Source: Lysobacter arvi (GTDB lineage Bacteria > Pseudomonadota > Gammaproteobacteria > Xanthomonadales > Xanthomonadaceae). From it: 64,000 nt of DNA. Where the stretch lies: contig JARUHG010000001.1 in the NCBI GenBank assembly GCA_031216755.1, positions 62,001-126,000 of the forward strand. The letters run 5' to 3'. Positions 17,784-26,700 of this stretch are shown here, one piece after another (within the stretch, counting starts at the first letter, position 1; each line of letters opens with the position of its first letter). The translations under genes and the position numbers were made by a program. Under the pieces are notes generated by a model. The model ran no database searches and was not told the DNA's origin. It saw only the letters and a list, made by a program, of their open reading frames with translations.

Positions 17784-19100
17784 ATGCAGGCAGACGCGGA
17801 CACCACGGCGTACGAAACGTCGGTACCGGAGTGCGTGCCGTCCATTTGCGATGCGGTGACACGCACGCTCGATGGCGTCGACCTCCGACGCCTGGCCGAG
17901 CAGGTGCCCACGCCCTTCTACGCTTATTCGGTGCAGGCGATCCGGACACGCATCGCCAGCCTGCAGAACGCCTTCCGCGGGCTGGACGTACGCATCTGCT
18001 ACGCGGTCAAGGCGAACTCGAACCTCGCGATCCTCCAGTTGATTGCGCAGCACGGCGTGGGCGCGGACATCGTGTCGCACGGCGAGATGCAGCGGAGCCT
18101 CAAGGCCGGGATTCCCGCCGAACGCATCGTGTTTTCCGGCGTCGGCAAGACGGCCGACGAGATCGATACCGCGCTTGTCGCCGGCGTATGGCGGTTCAAC
18201 GTCGAATCCGCCGACGAACTGCACCTGCTGCAGCGCGTGGCGCAGTCGCGCGGCGTGTGCGCCCGCGCGGCCGTGCGCATCAATCCGGACGTGGATGCGC
18301 GGACACACGCGAAGATCTCGACCGGCAAGGCCGAGAACAAGTTCGGCGTCTCCATCGACGAGGCGCGGCGCTGGTTCGCCGAATCCGCATCGCTGGACCA
18401 TGTGCAGCTGGACGGACTTCATGCGCACATCGGTTCGCAGATCCTCGACCTCGAACCGTTCCGCACGGCGCTGCAGCGCGTGGAGGCCTTCCGGCGCGAG
18501 CTCGTCGAGGCCGGCCATCCGGTCGCGAGTGTGGACATCGGCGGCGGCCTGGGCGTCGTATACCGCCGCGGCATCGACACGCCCGTGGACATCGCCGATT
18601 ACGCATCGCTGGTGCGCGAGACGTTCGCCGGTTTCAAGGGGACGCTGGCGGTCGAGCCGGGCCGTTGGCTCGTCGCCGAAGCCGGCGTGCTGGTGACGCG
18701 CGCGATACGCGTGAAGCAGGGCGCGGATCGGCACTTCCTCGTGGTGGACGCGGCGATGAACGACCTGCTGCGCCCGTCGCTTTACGAGGCATGGCACGAG
18801 ATCGTGCCGCTGCATGGGCGCGATGAGGCGAACGTCGCCTACGACGTGGTGGGCCCCGTATGCGAAACCGGGGACACCTTCGCTCAGCGGCGGGTAATGC
18901 CCCGCTGCGAAGCCGGCGACGTGTTGATGATCGAGGGCGCGGGCGCGTACGGTGCGTCCATGGGCTCGACCTACAATTCACGGCCGTTGCCGCCGGAGGT
19001 GCTGCTCGACGATGGCCGCTACGCCATCATCCGTCGGCGCCAGACGCTCGCGGAGATGATGGCCGGCGAACAGTTTCCGCAGGCATGGCATGACACCTGA
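17784..19100 (+). CDS. lysA: Diaminopimelate decarboxylase (LysA family)
   Basis: A 438-residue fold-type III PLP enzyme that decarboxylates meso-diaminopimelate to L-lysine. PLP lysine is Lys76 in YAVKANSN; further motifs are FGVS, HAHIGSQ, SVDIGGGLGV, VEPGRWLV, CETGD (active-site Cys from the partner subunit) and STYNSRP. It is a little longer than usual because of a ~40-residue N-terminal extension. It sits in a murein-peptide locus rather than with lysine or cell-wall biosynthesis, so it may be a catabolic copy acting on scavenged diaminopimelate (inference); whether the genome has another lysA cannot be seen. It overlaps the next gene by 11 bases. Confidence 0.93.
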   Translation: MQADADTTAYETSVPECVPSICDAVTRTLDGVDLRRLAEQVPTPFYAYSVQAIRTRIASLQNAFRGLDVRICYAVKANSNLAILQLIAQHGVGADIVSHGEMQRSLKAGIPAERIVFSGVGKTADEIDTALVAGVWRFNVESADELHLLQRVAQSRGVCARAAVRINPDVDARTHAKISTGKAENKFGVSIDEARRWFAESASLDHVQLDGLHAHIGSQILDLEPFRTALQRVEAFRRELVEAGHPVASVDIGGGLGVVYRRGIDTPVDIADYASLVRETFAGFKGTLAVEPGRWLVAEAGVLVTRAIRVKQGADRHFLVVDAAMNDLLRPSLYEAWHEIVPLHGRDEANVAYDVVGPVCETGDTFAQRRVMPRCEAGDVLMIEGAGAYGASMGSTYNSRPLPPEVLLDDGRYAIIRRRQTLAEMMAGEQFPQAWHDT

Positions 19101-20649
19101 ACGCGTCCGTGCAGTCGTTTTCGCGCTGTGCCTGGCCTGGTTGCCATTCGCGGGATCGGCGCGCGAAGCCCCCGCCGACCGCAAGGCGGTCGACGCGATC
19201 TTCGACGAAGTGATGACTCGTTACCGGCTCCCGGGCCTCGCACTCGGCATCGTCGAAGACGGGCGCGTGGTGTACTCGCGCACGGCCGGCGAGCGGGTGG
19301 AAGGCGAGGGCGCGAAGATCGATTCGCAAACCCTGTTCAAGGTCGCCTCCAACACCAAGTCGATGACCACGGCGACGCTCGCGCGGCTGGTCGACGCGGG
19401 CAAGCTGCGCTGGGACGATCCGGTGACCAGGTGGATACCCGACTTCCGCATGCACGATGCGTGGGTCGGCCGGGAGATGCAGGTGCGCGACCTGCTGATC
19501 CACAACAGCGGCCTGCGCGCGGGCGCCGGCGACCTCATGCTGTGGCCGGAACCGAACACGTTCACGCGCGCCGACATCATCCACGGGCTCGGCTATCTCA
19601 AGCCGTATCGCAGCTTCCGGTCCGGCTACGACTACGACAACCTGATGTACATCGTCGCCGGCGAAGTCGCCGCGGCGGCCGGCGGTGCACCGTACGAGGC
19701 GCTCGTGCGGCGCGAGGTGTTCGAGCCGCTGGGCATGTCGCGTTGCCAGGTGGGTCGATGGAATCGCGTCGAGGTTGGCAACGTCGCGCAACCGCATCGA
19801 CGCGACGGCAACCGCAACGTGCCGGTGCGCAGCGACGGCGACATCGTGCCGGCCACGACGATGGATCCCGCCGGCGGCGTGCGTTGCAGTCTGGACGACA
19901 TGCTGGCCTGGACCGCGAACTGGCTGAAGCCCGAGCCGAAGAACGCCGGGTGGTTGTCGCAGGAACAGCGCCAGGCACTGTGGGCGCCGCAGATGCCGAT
20001 GCCCGTGTCCCGCCGCATGCGCGAGTGGGATCGCAGTCATTTCTCCGCGTACGGCTACGGCTGGCGTCTTGCCGACGTGGACGGCGTGTTCAAGGTCGCG
20101 CACACCGGCACGCTGATGGGCATGTATTCGGCGGTGACGATGCTGCCCGACAAGGGCGCCGGTTTCGTCATCCTCATCAATGGCGAGGGCGATGACGCCA
20201 GGACCGTGCTGACGCAGGTGCTGGTGAAGCGCTATACCTCGGGAGATCCGGCACTGTCGGTCGCGCATTACGCCCGATTGCTCGACCAGGAGGATGCTGC
20301 TCGCCCCGCAACCGAGAAGGCGCCGGACACGTCGCGTCGTCGTCGTGCCACTGGCGCCGAACTGGCACCGCAGCTGGGTGTGTATCGCGATCCATGGTTC
20401 GGCGAGGCCATGCTGTGCCGCGACGGCGATGCGGTGCGGTTCCGCGCGACCAAGTCGCCGCTGCTGGATGGCGTCGTGCAGCGCGTCGGCGACCGCTGGC
20501 TCATCGATTGGGATGATCCGAGCGTGGATGCCGAAGCCTGGGTCGCGTTCGATGCAAACGGCATGCGCCTGTCCAAGGTCGATCCGCAAGCCGATTTCAG
20601 CTACGACTACGAAGACCTGGCATTCGAGCGCGTCGGGCAATGTCCATGA
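19090..20649 (+). CDS. Serine hydrolase of the beta-lactamase / D-aminopeptidase (S12) family
   Basis: A 519-residue exported penicillin-recognising enzyme relative. Signal peptide ends around GSAREA. Active-site motifs: S-x-x-K at Ser87-Lys90 (KVASNTKSMTT), Tyr-x-Asn in YDYDNLMYIVAGE, and HTG in VAHTGTLMGMYS. After the catalytic domain there is a C-terminal beta-rich region of the DUF3471 type. Family members include DD-carboxypeptidases, D-aminopeptidases and esterases. Translational coupling to lysA (11-base overlap) and to the D-Ala-D-Ala dipeptidase gene (10-base overlap) favours an activity on D-amino-acid peptides (inference). Confidence 0.88.
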   Translation: MTPERVRAVVFALCLAWLPFAGSAREAPADRKAVDAIFDEVMTRYRLPGLALGIVEDGRVVYSRTAGERVEGEGAKIDSQTLFKVASNTKSMTTATLARLVDAGKLRWDDPVTRWIPDFRMHDAWVGREMQVRDLLIHNSGLRAGAGDLMLWPEPNTFTRADIIHGLGYLKPYRSFRSGYDYDNLMYIVAGEVAAAAGGAPYEALVRREVFEPLGMSRCQVGRWNRVEVGNVAQPHRRDGNRNVPVRSDGDIVPATTMDPAGGVRCSLDDMLAWTANWLKPEPKNAGWLSQEQRQALWAPQMPMPVSRRMREWDRSHFSAYGYGWRLADVDGVFKVAHTGTLMGMYSAVTMLPDKGAGFVILINGEGDDARTVLTQVLVKRYTSGDPALSVAHYARLLDQEDAARPATEKAPDTSRRRRATGAELAPQLGVYRDPWFGEAMLCRDGDAVRFRATKSPLLDGVVQRVGDRWLIDWDDPSVDAEAWVAFDANGMRLSKVDPQADFSYDYEDLAFERVGQCP

Positions 20650-21356
20650 AGGTGCGCGGGACGGCGCTCGCGCTCGCGTCGTTCGCGCTGGCTGCGGCCG
20701 GCTGCGCTTCCAGGCCCGCGATGACGATCGCGCCGGCGACAACGCCGGAAGCGGCGGGCCTCGTCGACGTGCGCACGCTCGTGCCGGACATCGACCTCGA
20801 CATGCGCTATGCCGGCGCGAACAACTTCACCGGAGCGGTCGTGGATGGCTACGCGGCGCCCCGCTGTTATCTGCTCGCGCCGGCGGCGAAGGCGATCCAG
20901 CGTGCGGAAGCGGCGTTGCGCGCGCAGGGACATCGTCTGCGCATCTTCGATTGTTATCGCCCAGCACGTGCCGTGCGGTCGTTCGTCGCGTGGGCGAACA
21001 ACGACGATGAAAGCACCCGGGCACGGTTCTATCCCGCGCTGGAGAAGCGTGAACTGCTCGGCGGCTACATCTCGCCCACCTCCGGCCACAGCCGCGGCGC
21101 GACGATCGACCTGACCCTGATGCGCTGCGACGGATCGCACTGCGCGCCGCTCGACATGGGCACGGATTTCGACTTCTTCGATCCGCTCGCCAACACCGAC
21201 TCGCCGCGCATCACGCCCGCGCAGCGCGCCAATCGCGAGCGTCTGCGCGATGCAATGCGACAGGCAGGGCTGCGCAACTACCCGATGGAGTGGTGGCACT
21301 ACACGCTGGACCCGGAGCCGGCGCCGAAAACCTTTTTCGACGTCCCGATCGAGTGA
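20640..21356 (+). CDS. D-alanyl-D-alanine dipeptidase (VanX/DdpX, peptidase M15D), lipoprotein
   Basis: A 238-residue zinc dipeptidase. The zinc-binding and catalytic residues are all present: His150 and Asp157 in SGHSRGATIDLT, Glu217 and His220 in MEWWHY, and the transition-state Arg107 in DCYRPAR. The N-terminus is a signal peptide with a lipobox (LAAAGCAS), so it should be a lipoprotein facing the periplasm. VanX enzymes cut free D-Ala-D-Ala. No VanA/VanH-type genes adjoin it, so murein turnover or scavenging is a better reading than glycopeptide resistance. Translation is coupled to the upstream hydrolase; an alternative ATG lies two codons in. Confidence 0.93.
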   Translation: MSMKVRGTALALASFALAAAGCASRPAMTIAPATTPEAAGLVDVRTLVPDIDLDMRYAGANNFTGAVVDGYAAPRCYLLAPAAKAIQRAEAALRAQGHRLRIFDCYRPARAVRSFVAWANNDDESTRARFYPALEKRELLGGYISPTSGHSRGATIDLTLMRCDGSHCAPLDMGTDFDFFDPLANTDSPRITPAQRANRERLRDAMRQAGLRNYPMEWWHYTLDPEPAPKTFFDVPIE

Positions 21357-21368
21357 TCGCGCCGCTTG

Positions 21369-22430
21369 TCAGTTCGTCGCGGCCTCGCGCATCGCCAGCG
21401 CGCCGATCTTCTTCGCGATCCCGTAAGGCTCCGGATCGTCGCGATTGGTGAGCACCACCACCGTCATGCGGCGCTTCGGCCAGCGCACGATCACGTTGCG
21501 GAACCCGATCGTCTCACCCGAATGCCATAGCGTCTCGCCGGTAATGCGCCATCCGAAGCCGTACTCGACCTGCGGATCGTCCGTGGATGTGGCCGGCGCG
21601 AAGGCCTGGCGAAGCGAGTTCGACGACAACAGGCGTTCGTCGTACAAGGCCGCGTCCCAGCGTGCGAGATCGTCGATCGACGAGTAGATGCCGCCGTCGC
21701 CCAGCACCGCGCTGGTCGTGCTCTGGTCGGTGCGCGTCCACGCGCCGTTCTCGAAGCTGTAACCGTACGCGCGGTGCGGCACCTCGGAGACGCCGGCTTC
21801 GTACGCAACCGAATCGTGCATTCCCAGCGGCTGGAAGATGCGGTCGTGCAGGAATCGCGCGTAACGCTGCCCGGAGGCGCGTTCGACGATCAGCGCGAGC
21901 AGCGCATAGCCGCTGTTGCTGTAGCGGTACGCCGTGCCCGGCGCGAAGTACGTGCGATCGTGCGACTGCAGCAGTGCGAGGACGTCGGCATCGTGCACCT
22001 GCCGCGTGTCGGCGGGGTTCATGACGTCCTCGTAGTCGATCAGGCCGGACGTGTGCGTGAGCAGGTGGCGGATCGTGATGCCGTTCGTCGCCGAGGGCAA
22101 ACCGGGCAGATAGCGCGCGATCCTGTCGTCGAGTCCAAGCCGTCCGTCTTCGATCAACAACAGCACCGCGGCCGCGGTGAACTGCTTGCTCACCGAGGCG
22201 AGGCGGTAGTTCGTCTGCGGCGTCGCGCCGACGCGCTTTTCCAGGTCGGCCAGGCCGTACGAGCGGCGCACGATGGGCTGCCCGTCGCGAAGGACGAGCA
22301 CGCTCGCGCCCGGAACGTCACCTTGGTAATCGCGCATCAGCGCGTCGATGTCATGCTGCATTCGCGTCCCTCCGCTCGCGCAACCGGCGAGGAGCAGGAC
22401 GGCCCCCGTGAGCCAGTGTTGGATGCGCAT
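21369..22430 (-). CDS. Serine hydrolase, beta-lactamase class C-like lipoprotein
   Basis: A 353-residue member of the S12 family, distinct from the one at 19-20.6 kb. The ATG at 22430 starts MRIQHWLTGAVLLLAGCASG, a lipoprotein signal with lipobox LAGC. Active-site motifs are S-V-S-K (ASVSKQFTAAAVL), Tyr-Ser-Asn (YRYSNSGYALL) and His-Ser-Gly (WHSGETIGF). It may be a DD-peptidase or D-amino-acid ester/amide hydrolase. It faces the D-Ala-D-Ala dipeptidase gene with a 12-base gap and closes the muropeptide locus. Confidence 0.88.
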   Translation of the reverse strand: MRIQHWLTGAVLLLAGCASGGTRMQHDIDALMRDYQGDVPGASVLVLRDGQPIVRRSYGLADLEKRVGATPQTNYRLASVSKQFTAAAVLLLIEDGRLGLDDRIARYLPGLPSATNGITIRHLLTHTSGLIDYEDVMNPADTRQVHDADVLALLQSHDRTYFAPGTAYRYSNSGYALLALIVERASGQRYARFLHDRIFQPLGMHDSVAYEAGVSEVPHRAYGYSFENGAWTRTDQSTTSAVLGDGGIYSSIDDLARWDAALYDERLLSSNSLRQAFAPATSTDDPQVEYGFGWRITGETLWHSGETIGFRNVIVRWPKRRMTVVVLTNRDDPEPYGIAKKIGALAMREAATN

Positions 22431-22534
22431 CCCATGGATGGTAGCGGCGCAGGTCGCGGTGTGCGAGGCTGCGCGAAGCGAAGCGGCGATGCCGCGCATG
22501 GACGCGGCTGGGGAGCCGCGCATCGGAGGGGACG

Positions 22535-22999
22535 ATGAATGCCGTGAAGGTATGCGCCGGCGCATTGCTGCTGCTGGCCGGCGTGGGCGTGTGGAAAACC
22601 TGCATCGACAGTGGTCGCGTCGATCCGAAGTCGTGGATTGACGAGCGCACCGGCGCGGGTGGGGCCGATGGCAGCGACGAAAGCGCGCAGGGGTTCAGGC
22701 CGATCCCGATGCCCGATGGCGTGCCGTCGCGCGGCGTGATCGTGTTCGCGCCGCAGCACTGCACGTCCGACGCCGCGCGGCGCACCGAGGAACTCGTCCG
22801 GCACCTTTCGAGGCACGGCGTCGCGTACGTCCGCACCGACCAGGCGAGCTACAGCCGCCTGGGTTCGCCGGAGGAAGCCACGCGCGTCACCGCCGTCATG
22901 AACGGGCCGGTTCCGATCGTCTACGTCAACGGCAGGGCGAAAGCGAACCCGACGCCGCAGGAAGTGGTGGCCGAGTTCCGGGGAAAGAAGGCCGGCTGA
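22535..22999 (+). CDS. Small exported or membrane-anchored protein, possibly thioredoxin-fold
   Basis: A 154-residue protein, not recognised by family. An N-terminal hydrophobic segment (CAGALLLLAGVGVWK) should export or anchor it, followed by an Asp/Gly-rich linker. Residues ~65-150 (RGVIVFAPQHCTSDAARRTE, later VPIVYVNGRAKANPTPQEVV) resemble a thioredoxin or glutaredoxin fold: a beta strand ending in a Cys before a helix, and a Val-Pro-Ile turn like the cis-Pro loop. Only one Cys is at the active-site position (C-T-S-D), so a dithiol oxidoreductase is unlikely. The call is by eye. It is the last gene before the island boundary. Confidence 0.6.
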   Translation: MNAVKVCAGALLLLAGVGVWKTCIDSGRVDPKSWIDERTGAGGADGSDESAQGFRPIPMPDGVPSRGVIVFAPQHCTSDAARRTEELVRHLSRHGVAYVRTDQASYSRLGSPEEATRVTAVMNGPVPIVYVNGRAKANPTPQEVVAEFRGKKAG

Positions 23000-23040
23000 G
23001 TCGGCACACCCCGCCGATCCGCCCGACATTCGCCCAAAAC

Positions 23041-23079
23041 AGAACAGCGCGTGACGCCCGGGGCGTAACGCGCTGTTCT
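23041..23079 (-). terminator. Hairpin terminator of the displaced tRNA-Ala 3' fragment
   Basis: A long hairpin with outer arms AGAACAGCGCGT / ACGCGCTGTTCT and an inner ACGCCC/GGGCGT pairing. On the minus strand it is followed by GTTTTGGGCG. It lies 11 bases beyond the CCA end of the tRNA-Ala fragment, exactly where a tRNA terminator belongs, which suggests that this side keeps the original chromosomal 3' end of the tRNA gene. It may also stop transcription from the plus-strand gene before it, though without a T-run on that strand. Confidence 0.7.
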
Positions 23080-23089
23080 GGCTGGATGA

Positions 23090-23137
23090 GTGGTGGAGCG
23101 GAGGAGGATCGAACTCCCGACCTTCGCATTGCGAACG
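23090..23137 (-). repeat. Attachment-site direct repeat: 3' fragment of tRNA-Ala (island left end)
   Basis: 48 bases identical to 57,604-57,651, in the same orientation. They encode the last 47 nt of tRNA-Ala, from the anticodon arm through the T arm, acceptor stem and CCA, plus one base. Beyond 23,137 the identity stops abruptly, so this is only a tRNA fragment. A further GGCTGGATGA is shared just outside the CCA end on both sides. The pattern is that of an att site left by tyrosine-recombinase integration into a tRNA 3' end. Confidence 0.85.
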
Positions 23138-23759
23138 GAATGTGCAGCAGATTTCGGATTTGCGTCGCTTCATCCTGTGATTTGGCATTAAAACTCGAGG
23201 GGGAGGCGGTCCGTCCATCCCGCTCCTTCCCACCGGGGGAGCCTGTCTTTCCGATCGCCACTCTCTCTCCCCGACTGGCGATTGGATGCCGATGCGGCGC
23301 GTGCATTTGACTCTACGCTCACAGGCATCAACGCTTGTTCAAACCCGACGCCCTCCAACGGTGCCATCGCCATGGCCTCGGCGAATCCGACCGGTTCCGC
23401 ACATCCGGTAGACCGTAAGTAATTGCAAAACCGACAAAGCCCTGTTTATGATCGGCACCGCATCGCCAAGGAAGGGGTTTCCAGGCGCGTGCCGGAGTAA
23501 ACGGATTTAGGGGGAGTGAATGGATTTTCTGCAGGCAGGCGCATGCAGCGCCTCGATGAGTGCGGCCTTGCGCATGGAAGAGCGCGCTGACGAGGCCCAT
23601 GGTTTCGGTTCCGAACTTCACCGCCTAACGCTCGGCAACGAGGCGTCGCGCTTGCGCGCGCCCCGCCGCTGATCGCGCACACGAGCTGATCCCACCATGT
23701 CGCTCTGTCCTGAGAGGCCAGGTTGCGCGCGTGCGTCCGGAACACACCACCCCGTCGAA
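23138..23759. other. Left-end island leader: non-coding, with promoter
   Basis: Over 600 bases without a convincing gene on either strand. It starts at the tRNA fragment boundary, is locally richer in A+T near 23,160-23,200 and 23,400-23,460, and carries one good promoter candidate. Short open frames here lack family character. No integrase remnant could be recognised. Confidence 0.5.
23423..23452 (+). promoter_or_regulatory. Candidate sigma70 promoter for the island gene run
   Basis: TTGCAA at 23423-23428, an 18-base spacer and TATGAT at 23447-23452, a close match to consensus in an otherwise G+C-rich region. Transcription would start near 23,460, leaving a leader of about 300 bases before the first large gene. 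Since the following genes to 56.3 kb all run the same way with small gaps, it may drive a very long transcript. Confidence 0.55.
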
Positions 23760-26700
23760 ATGACGCAGTGCGTGGAACCGGCGCGTGCCGTAGCGTTCTG
23801 GCGACTGCTTCCCCTGCTTATGTTGGCGACGCTGTCGCTCGCGTTCGCCCGCGTCGCGCATGCCGAAACGGCGGTGGGCGGCAACATCGCCTCCGATGCG
23901 CATTGGACGCTTTCCGGCAGTCCCTACGTCGTGTCTGGAGACGTGCTCGTGCAGAGCAACGCGACGCTCACGATTGACGCGGGCGTGTCGGTATACATGG
24001 AAGCCGGCGCGAATCTCGACGTCCAGGCCGGCAGCGTACGCGCCATCGGCACGGCCGCGCAGCCGATCAAGGTCCTTTCGATCAAGTCGCTGCGCGGCGG
24101 AACGCCTGCGCCGGGCGACCACGGCACGTGGCGGTTCGGTCCGGGCACGACGTCCACCGCGCGCCTGGAATACCTGCGTTTCGAGCACGGACGGGGCCTC
24201 GTCGTGAACGGCTCCGCGCCGGTATTCAACTACCTGGACATCCGCAATAACCAGGGGCCGGCGATCAGCATCGATCTGTCGGCTTCGCCCTCCGGCCTCG
24301 GCAACCAGGCCAGCGGCAACGACATCAACGGCATCAACGTTCCTGCCGGCGACATCGTTGGAAGCGTGAAGTGGAATTTGTCGGGCATCGCGTACGTGGT
24401 GCGCGCCGGCACGCTGTCGGTCGGCCGCTCGCCGACGGTGACGCAAGTGACGCCGGCGACGATCGAACAGGGTCAGACGCTGTCCGTAGCGGTCGACGGC
24501 GTGCGTCTGGATGGCTTCGATGCCGGTTTAGTGGATCGCAGCGGATTGACGCTCACGCCAATAGGCGGCGGCACCTCATCGCGACTGAGCTTCCAGCTGA
24601 AAGCCGACAGCGATGCCGCACTCGGCCCGGCTGCGCTGTCCTTGCGCGTGGACGCGGGCGAACTCGTGCTGCCCAATGCACTGACAGTGACGCCGCCGAT
24701 GCCCGCGGTCACGCAGATCGAGCCCGCGACTGTGATCGCGGGGAGCGGCGTCGCCGACATTCTCGTCACCGGTCGCAACTTCAGTGCGCGGTCGGAAGTG
24801 CTGGTGAATTCCGCTGCGCTTCCGACCCGGTTCGTGAGCGCGACGCAGCTGCGCGCGTCGCTGCCGAATCAGAGCATCGCCGCGTTCCTGCCATTGCAGG
24901 TGCGCAACCCGCATCCTGACGCGGGTGCGCCGGCGCTGCTTTCCAATTCGACGAACCTCGCCGTGCAGATGCCGGTACCGCCGACGGTGGCTTTCGAGCC
25001 CACGCCGATCGCAATGCCGCCTGACAACAAGGGGCACGACATCACGCTGCGCCTGTCCAAGCCGGACATCCGCGACCACACGCTGAACTTCTCGGTGTCG
25101 GATGCGGCCAAGGCCACGGTGAGTCCGACCTCGCTGACCATCGCCGCCGGGCAGGTCACCGCGCGCGTCACGATAACGCCGATCGCGCAGGGTTCGGTGA
25201 CGCTGCTGGCGCAGTCGGCGACGCTGGGCAACAGCTCGACGCCGATCTTCATCACGCCCGATTTCCGCGGCGTCAACACGAGCTACGCATTGCCGGTCGG
25301 CGTGAAAGTCGGCGAGGGCGTGCAGGTCGATCCGCTCGAGTTCAAGCCCAACAGCGTTGTCGGTGTCGGCGTGGGGGCGTTGCTGGCCGACGTGCTGCCG
25401 GCTGGCTGGGCCGCGGGCACGACGCAGACGTTCCAGGTCCGCGGCAACGCGATCCCGCCAGGCTCGCTGGTGTCGATCGTTCCCGCCGACGGCGTGACGC
25501 TCGGTGCCACGGCCGTCTCGCCGGATGGCGCCGTGCTCAGCGTTCCGGTGACGACGGCGGGCGATGCGGCGATCGGCCCGAGGCGCGTGGTCGTGCGCGA
25601 CAACAACGGCTCGCTGCTGACGTTCGCCGATCCGTCGCGTGCCGTCGTGATGCTGGCCGCCGGCCTGCCGCGCATCGATTCGATCACGCCGATCGACGTC
25701 GCGCGCAATTCGACCGTCACGATGGTCGTGCGCGGACGCAACCTGCAGAACGCAAAGCTGGCGGTAACGCCCGGCAGCGGCCTGGAAGTCGATGCGCAGC
25801 CGACCGTCAACGCGGACGGCACCGAGCTCACCGCCAACGTATCCGTCGCGGCGGATGCCGCACTGGGGTCGCGCATCGTACAGGTGTCCAACGCCACCGG
25901 CACTAGCGCGGGCGACGCCAGCAGCGCGAACACGCTGCACGTGGTCGGTGCCATCGCCTCGACCTACGGCTGGACCGCGCCGCTGGTCGGCGTGATGGTG
26001 GGCCAGCCCGTCGTTGAACCGCAGCAGATCGTTCCGGTGCTGATGCAGCACGTCGGCGTGGTCGTGGGCGCCAGCGCGACGAACGTGACGCCGCGTACCG
26101 GCATCGTCGGTTCGACGGTGACGGTGAAGGTGCGCGGACAAGGCCTGCAGGACGTCACGGCGGTGTCGCTCGTACCGTCGACTGGGCTTGCCGTCGGCTC
26201 GCCGAGTGCGAGCGCCGATGGCAGCGAGCTGACCTTCACGATCCAGGTCGCGGCCGATGCGGCGCTTGGCCTGCGTCGCCTGGTGCTCGGTACGCCGAGT
26301 GGCCCGCTGGCGTTCGCCAACATCATGGACGGTACATTCCTGGTGTCCACGCCGCTGCCGGTCGTCGAATCGGTCGCGCCGCAGGTGTTGGCGATCGGCG
26401 TCGGCGCTCAGAGCATGACGGTGCGCGGTCGTTACCTGGATAACGTCACCGACGTCCGCTTCTTGCCGGCCGATGGCATCACGGTGATCCGACCGTTCAC
26501 CGTGAGCGATGGCGGCAACACGCTCGGTTTCGCCGTGCAGGTCGCGGCAGGAAGCGCGCCCGGTCCGCGCCGGATGATCGTGACCACCGCCGCGGGCGAT
26601 TCCGCGACGGATGCATCACCTGCCAACACCGTGGCGCTGGCAACGCAGGTCGGCCCGAGTTATCCGGCCATCCTGTCGGCGGCGATCGGCGTGCGCGTGG

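Noticed and set aside
20640-21356. Reading the VanX-type gene as glycopeptide resistance
   Set aside because: No vanA/vanH ligase or dehydrogenase and no vanRS pair nearby; it is coupled to murein-peptide enzymes.
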